Assembly: GCA_019096065.1 (NCBI GenBank)
Contig: JAGUCH010000001.1
Location: 14,942,001 to 15,006,000, forward strand
Reading direction: 5' to 3'
DNA length: 64,000 nucleotides
DNA from: Paracyclopina nana
Taxonomy: Eukaryota; Arthropoda; Copepoda; Cyclopoida; Cyclopettidae
Below, one piece after another: positions 58,501 through 64,000 of this stretch (its first letter is position 1; every line of letters begins with the position of its first letter). A program made the translations under genes and the position numbers. The notes beneath the pieces are model-generated. The model ran no database searches. It was given only the letters and a program-made list of their open reading frames with translations, and had not been told where the DNA came from.

Positions 58501-59524
58501 TTTTCCCTCGCAGAAATAATTCTGACAAGATAAGCGGGACTACATTGAGTGAAAAGCAGTGAACAGCATTCCTCCGGGGAAGCCTGATTATCGAGGTAAG
58601 CATAGAACAAACTAGTGCAATAAAATTATGCTGCGCTTCACAAATTTCAAAGCTGCACTCACCACATTTTTGCTTCGAGTGCAGCTGTTTCCACTTGAGA
58701 TGAAATATAGGTGACGCAGGATTAAGCTGAGCCTTAAAAGCACAGTTGTTTCTCCTCTTTATATAGCAGCATTTTGTGCTCATATTGGCCATATTTTCCC
58801 TTTGTCTGGATTTTCAAAGCCTATAGAATTTCCACCAACGGCTCAGACTCCTCGCATTAATAAGGCATATTTCAGGCTCGCTTGCACTCCGGCCAGCCTT
58901 TGCCATAGTCGTGTAGCTTGGCTTTATAAGCTAAAAAAGCTCTTTGAAAGCACTCGCGTTTTAGGCCGAAACTCATTAATAAGTCAGAGGCCCAGAAAGC
59001 TTTCTGTTGGCCAAACTGGATGCAGACCATGCTGAATAGGTCGGCTAGTTTTGGCTAATTCATATGGACTGCCTAATGGTTCCAATCTCGCGAGTGAGAT
59101 CTCATTGTCAGCCATAAATTCCGAGCCTTTTTTAGGAGTCATCGAAGCATGAATCGATGCTTATCTGGCGCTGAGAAGACAAAACGACGTCGTCTCAAGT
59201 TTCCCTTGAAAAATCTTTATTTACGTGAGAAGCGGGAAAGCTGATGAAATTGATGAAGTTACGGCATAAAAAGCAGCAGCAGCAGCTCACTTGCATTATG
59301 GCTGTTTTTGTCGCGTTAATTCCAGCGTGAGACATTTCCAGCCATTTCCGTCGCCCAACTGCAACCCTAGAGCAAAATACGATTTGTCTGGAAAAATTAC
59401 TCATAGTAGCATTCAGCCAATCTCAAGAGCATTTTCTGTGGAATTTTGTGATTCATTTGTAGGAAGCATTAATTGCCTTGATAAGACATTACTGTTGCGT
59501 TAAGGACACGAGTAACGTCCAGCA
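55580..59524. other. Gene-poor region between the TRPA-like channel and a small GTPase gene
   Basis: About 3.9 kb, AT-rich. An 88-codon frame on the - strand at 55697-55963 begins with a signal-peptide-like segment but has no further support. A GC-rich CGCGCGC patch sits near 58380-58400. Promoters of both flanking genes are expected here. No gene recognised. Confidence 0.45.
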
Positions 59525-59680
59525 ATGCTAAAAAACATTCTCAATAAATCTTTCCAGGCCAAAATGGGGGTCAAAAGGCAGCAAGAATGGTCATCAACCT
59601 GCAATGTTGTTTTGATTGGAGATGGACGAGTTGGAAAAACTGCACTGGTTAACAGAGCCCTCGCCGACAAGTTTTCAGAG
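59525..59680 (+). CDS. First coding exon of a Ras-superfamily small GTPase (rest outside window)
   Basis: ATG at 59525 opens 52 codons ending at a consensus donor (GAG|GTAAGC). Residues 24-52 read CNVVLIGDGRVGKTALVNRA then LADKFSE, a beta-strand plus P-loop GxxxxGKT that binds nucleotide phosphates. Arg occupies the position of Ras Gly13. The GDGRVGKT form and following sequence suggest a Rab- or Rho-like member (Rab21-type is one possibility). Switch regions and the G3-G5 motifs are not found in the next 4.3 kb, so the intron probably extends beyond the window. Membership of the superfamily is fairly secure; the subfamily is not. Confidence 0.65.
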
Positions 59681-62600
59681 GTAAGCAAAAAAACACAGTC
59701 ATTTTTCATTCGAAAGAAGGAGAAAAAAGTTGAACCATTCCTGTCAATACGTGACATGAATCTGCCTTCTGGTTGTGCTATAAATTGAGATACTGTGTGG
59801 TGACAACTCCCATTTTTTTCCATTTGATAGTTTATGCCATGGTAGAATAATATTACTTGGCAAATCTTCTTTTGCAACACGGCAAAAACACGTTTGTCCA
59901 CCAAAAGCCGACGACCAAGCCTAAGATAAATAGATAGATAGACCCTCAACCTGAGCTGAGGTGAAGACAACAAGATTGTCAATAAGTGAAGATTTTCCCA
60001 AAGAGCTCATAAATCAAAAAAGGTTGCGTGACATTGCCCACTCTTTGTTCACAATCTGGTTATTAGCCCATTTTAGGGTAAAACTTTTCTGATGGTGAAT
60101 TGATTTGAAGGTCATGACCTTTCAGTCCGATTTGCCGAGCATCCTACCCCGGCCCCCTTATAGTGAACACGAATAAATTAGTGCGTGAAAAATCCAATCA
60201 CGTAAAAAGTGCAAGGCCGCCATACATAGATGGTGTGTATCTCTTTTGGCAAATATCTATGAGGGGAGAAACTTTTTGATTGAAAGAACATCAAACTTTC
60301 ACACTACGCAGTGTACGGATAGGGCTGCTCACGATCCCATCATCAGTCAAATCAGTCACGATACGCAATGATTCTTGGGGTTTCTATCGCTAATGTCATC
60401 GAAAAAACACAAGCCACGCACACATTTTCGATGGGGAAATCAGGAAGAAAGTGTCGTAAAATTCACTTAGCATTTGAACTTCAAAACAATGGTAGCTTTC
60501 AAGTAAAGGAGCCAAATCACGAAACTCATTTCGAGCGTATGCAAAGATGCTCATGATCATACCAGATATTTTGGTTCTAACCGCAAAGCTGCAATTGCGT
60601 TTTTCTGGCTATTGCTCAATGCTCAGCTAGCGAAGGACATTTTCTAATTAGACTGCTGAAATATGCAATAATTTACAAGTGTACGAGATGTTAGCTGGAA
60701 GAAAATGTACAACATTTCTCTTTGACGACAAGTCGTTAAAATACTTACGGAAATTATCACATATACGCAACGGGCTTTATTGCACCACAGCTCATTGTAC
60801 GACTTGAGATTGCACAATTTCCCTGCACCAAGGGAAAATGAAAAATTTAGCCAATTATCCTTCTGACAATTACCTTTCAGCCTCTTGATATCTATACCGG
60901 AATTGCACTTTCAATCTCCATTTAGCCGTCTCATAATAGAAAAATGCATCTGTCAATTTCTTTTTACATCAGCCTATCAAACGCTCAGAGAAGGAACTTT
61001 TGTTTATAAGCGTGCGGCAACTTTGAGAAACTTCCATTAAAAGTTATGACTCGACAATAAAAATCTAAGGAAAAAGATGAAATCGATAGGCGTAAATTAT
61101 CTTTATAGCAAAACTATGCATACATGTTGCATTGGATTTGCAAAAGTTCCCCTCGTTGTTTTACAGCAGCGAATGTCAGCCTGGTGGGAAATAGCATGGC
61201 AGAAAATTCACTTTTGTTGCATTATTCACTCTTGTTTAGCGAATCATTTTAATTCCCCAGAGTTTTTTACCAGTTTACAACTTCCTGCTAAAAACGAAGT
61301 AGAAGAGAGTGACATTGAAGGTTAAACCATAAAGAAATTTTTCTTTTTTATTTCTCGGGGCATTCAGCCTAGAATAAAGCATGTGTTTTGCAAAATTGCA
61401 AAGTTATAAATCAAAAAATAGCGAGAGACTGCTGCATTTTGGCTAATAATAATGTTTTGAAGTTTTCTCTGTTTTTCGTTAGGCCTCCTCATCATAGTTT
61501 GTCTTACCTCTTTTAGCTCACTCAGGCAAGAAGCTTGGTGCAAAATGATTTATTGGTCTGACCTTTAAGGACAGTCTCGTACGTTCTTACCTGGGGCACT
61601 TGGAAAATCGTGAAAGTCAAAAGGTTAACCACAGCTCAGGCTTTGTGATGTTTGTGTGGCAAATTGATTTCGCGTTTTCGGTGAAATGGATGATTCCTCC
61701 AGATCTATGAATGGTATTGACAAACCATTATTATTGCCAGGTGTGTGCATTCAGCTAATCCCCCCGAAGGACCCAGAATTTAAACTCTAAGGTGGCGCAA
61801 TGCTGCTATGGCATGCAATCATCCTGTCCTGTATTAAGGCTGGAATTTCGATTGGTATAATTAAAGGGTCTCCGAAGCAATTTACGTTCACGCCTCAAGA
61901 TCAAACGGAGCCAAATGAATAAGTTAGTTGTGGGAGCTTTAGTAGGTTGGCAAGTTCTTCAAATTGTGAACAGCTGACCGGCGAGAGAGCATGCTAGGAC
62001 TCGCGCACCCTCAAGCGGCGAGAGTAAAGGGCGAACTCCTGCAAGTAGTCCTTCTAATTTGTTCCATGGCCTAAACTAAATAATACTGGCGGTTCGTATC
62101 AAGAGGGCATGATAATGATCTGCATTTTTGCAAAATTAGGCACGTACAAATTTACACAGTGTGTGCGTATGTTCTGGCGACTCGGACGAAGTTTGCGTGT
62201 CAAAATTGATGTAGGACCAACCACTGTGCTTGCTTTGCGTGTTGAGGTTATCACCGATGGCAAAAATAAGAAAACTTTTGTGTTTTCCCAACGAAAAGTG
62301 TTCCCTCAAAGGGATTCCATGCTTTTTTGTTGCTGTTTGTCTTTCTCTTTGGCAGCAAGGTCAAGTTAGTCAACTTTAAAACGTCGGATCGATTATTTGG
62401 CCCGATCCTGTCAGCAGCAGCATGCATTTTTTACGACCACACACAGCATGAAGTGGATTTCTCTTCCAGTTGTAGGCAAATCTTTGCTGATGCGTGAAAC
62501 GATTTTGTTGTTTTGAAGCTGTCAGCTTTTTGATTTCCCAGGCAGTATTTTTTAAGTTGAATTAATGACTTCGGCATTGCAGCTTTTGTTCTCTCAACTT

Positions 62601-64000
62601 TTTCCTAGGGCTTTCAAGCATCTCTAGAGGAAAAATTTTGCAGAACTTGTTAAATGACTAGAAGGAGACTACTACTACTTCTCCTCTATGTGTAGTGGCC
62701 TTCTTGGTTCCATGTTGCAAGAAGGCCAGGCTTGAATGAAGGTTCATTAGTGTCACAAGAAAAATCGTACCAGCTGATTACGTATTCATGGAAAAAGGGT
62801 TAGCAGCTAGTTGCAATATAGCTTATACAAGGTGTTGCAAAATAATGATTTGTATTCAGGCTGTAGTTGGATGTACTACAACATATCCCCCCGCTCTCAG
62901 GAGGGCATAACTAAATAGATATACTACGCGTACACAATTTTACATGGCCTACTTCGTACGCCATTGTCATTACATATCTCAAATCTGAGTTCTCAGCATT
63001 GCTAAACTGCTTCTTTTTCTCTGGATGTCAAGCATATTTCCTTTGTCCTTTAGCGCCAAACTTTGGCTGTGTAGCGCGCCTTGAAAAACAACCATAAATC
63101 TGAGAAATCGACTTGTATTCGTAACATTTACATTAGCCCCAAAAAGGCAGAGCATGCATACATTTGCAGCGACTGTTTATGCAATACTACAATGCTTCTC
63201 TTGTCCATCCCTGAGCCTGGAGCTGAAGTGACTTTTGCCCCCCTTCGCCCAGAAATTTCTCCTTGTTTTGACTTCAACTACAATCCTGCGCCTCTAAACT
63301 AAATAAATTCTCTGTCGAGGGAAAAAAGGTTAAAAATGTCGTTGGAATTTTTGTTCCTCACACTGGATCTTTATTTATGGGTATACATGGGTGTACATGG
63401 ACTCGCCGATAAAGATCTACGACCCTCTCGATTAAGATCAACTTTTCCCCCTTCCTCAGCATATTTCGGTCAAGGTGAAGATGGCCTTTGAGTCGTCGTA
63501 AGGTAGTTCATTTGCAAATCGCTTCCCTAGCCTTGAATTGAGCTTGGAGCAGATTTAGCATGATGACATGGATAATAACTTTATTCACGCATCGCATGAT
63601 GAGGCTGCTACTGATCCCATAGTGGTTTCCAAATTAGCAGGGACTTACGTCATGAGATATTATTATGCCCATATTTGGAGTAGATGCAAATGCCGGGCTC
63701 CCCCTGGGCTCAATGGCCAATATATAAATCTTAAAATTGCGTTGCTCCCCTTTATGGTATTGACTTCAAGATGGCGGCCAAAGAAATGCCATTCTTCCAG
63801 CTAGCAGCAGCTCATAAAAAATTGATGCCGATCGCAGAGCTTCACAATTTGATCCAAATATGCTTCTTTTCAACAATTCAGAATTTGAATGGAAATGCTG
63901 ACAACAAAGGAGAGGGATTTGCAGCTTAAAGCAAACTGACTGCAGCCACAAAAATGTGTTTAGTTTGTGTGTCTTTTCAATTGAGCCTAGAATGTATATG
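59681..64000. other. Probable first intron of the small GTPase gene, or intergenic
   Basis: 4.3 kb with no exon carrying switch I/II or NKxD-type motifs. AT-rich. An AAGATGGCGGC word (63768-63778), a match to the YY1/Pho binding motif, occurs near the right edge. Nothing else supported. Confidence 0.4.

Noticed and set aside
60368-60556. Open frame downstream of the small GTPase first exon as a possible second exon
   Set aside because: Contains none of the switch or G3-G5 motifs and no suitable acceptor in phase.
1-64000. CRISPR arrays, bacterial operons, rRNA genes or viral genes
   Set aside because: None seen. Spliced genes, AATAAA signals and metazoan-only families rule out a prokaryotic source.

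Overview
The window is eukaryotic, from an animal with short introns (mostly 55-80 nt, GT...AG, one apparent GC...AG) and AATAAA polyadenylation signals. Gene content points to an arthropod, most likely a crustacean such as a copepod or branchiopod. The evidence is megalin, two core-binding-factor beta (Brother/Big-brother type) genes, PAN-domain secreted proteins, and a Cys-loop receptor fused to pentraxin, lectin-like and LDLa modules. The species call is inference.

Layout. (1) 1-8128, + strand: the C-terminal part of megalin (LRP2), with 10 + 11 LDLa repeats, four YWTD propellers, a membrane span and an NPxF tail. (2) 8600-10499, +: a secreted PAN-domain protein with a long Thr-rich minisatellite. 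(3) 11.9-18.1 kb and 31.6-35.2 kb, - strand: two tandem CBF-beta genes with matching splice positions, separated by about 13.5 kb without recognisable genes. These would encode partners of Runt/RUNX transcription factors. (4) 38.1-55.6 kb: a dense signalling cluster. It holds a NIT-domain receptor guanylate cyclase whose transition-state residues are replaced, a small coiled-coil protein, a multidomain Cys-loop receptor, a small secreted protein, an orphan seven-helix receptor, a secreted precursor with two KR-flanked peptide repeats, and a TRPA-like ankyrin channel. (5) 55.6-64 kb: gene-poor, with the first exon of a small GTPase at 59525 whose remaining exons lie beyond the window.

Mobile DNA is present as non-autonomous pieces: a hAT-type element with 13-bp TIRs and an 8-bp target duplication (47.2 kb), a 239-bp foldback element with 57-bp perfect arms (34.7 kb), an 82-bp hairpin (12.2 kb), and a ~700-bp insertion flanked by a 16-bp direct repeat that copied a 5' splice site (51.2 kb).

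All exon models were assembled by eye from splice consensus and reading-frame continuity. No alignments or database searches were run. Family assignments rest on recognised motifs.
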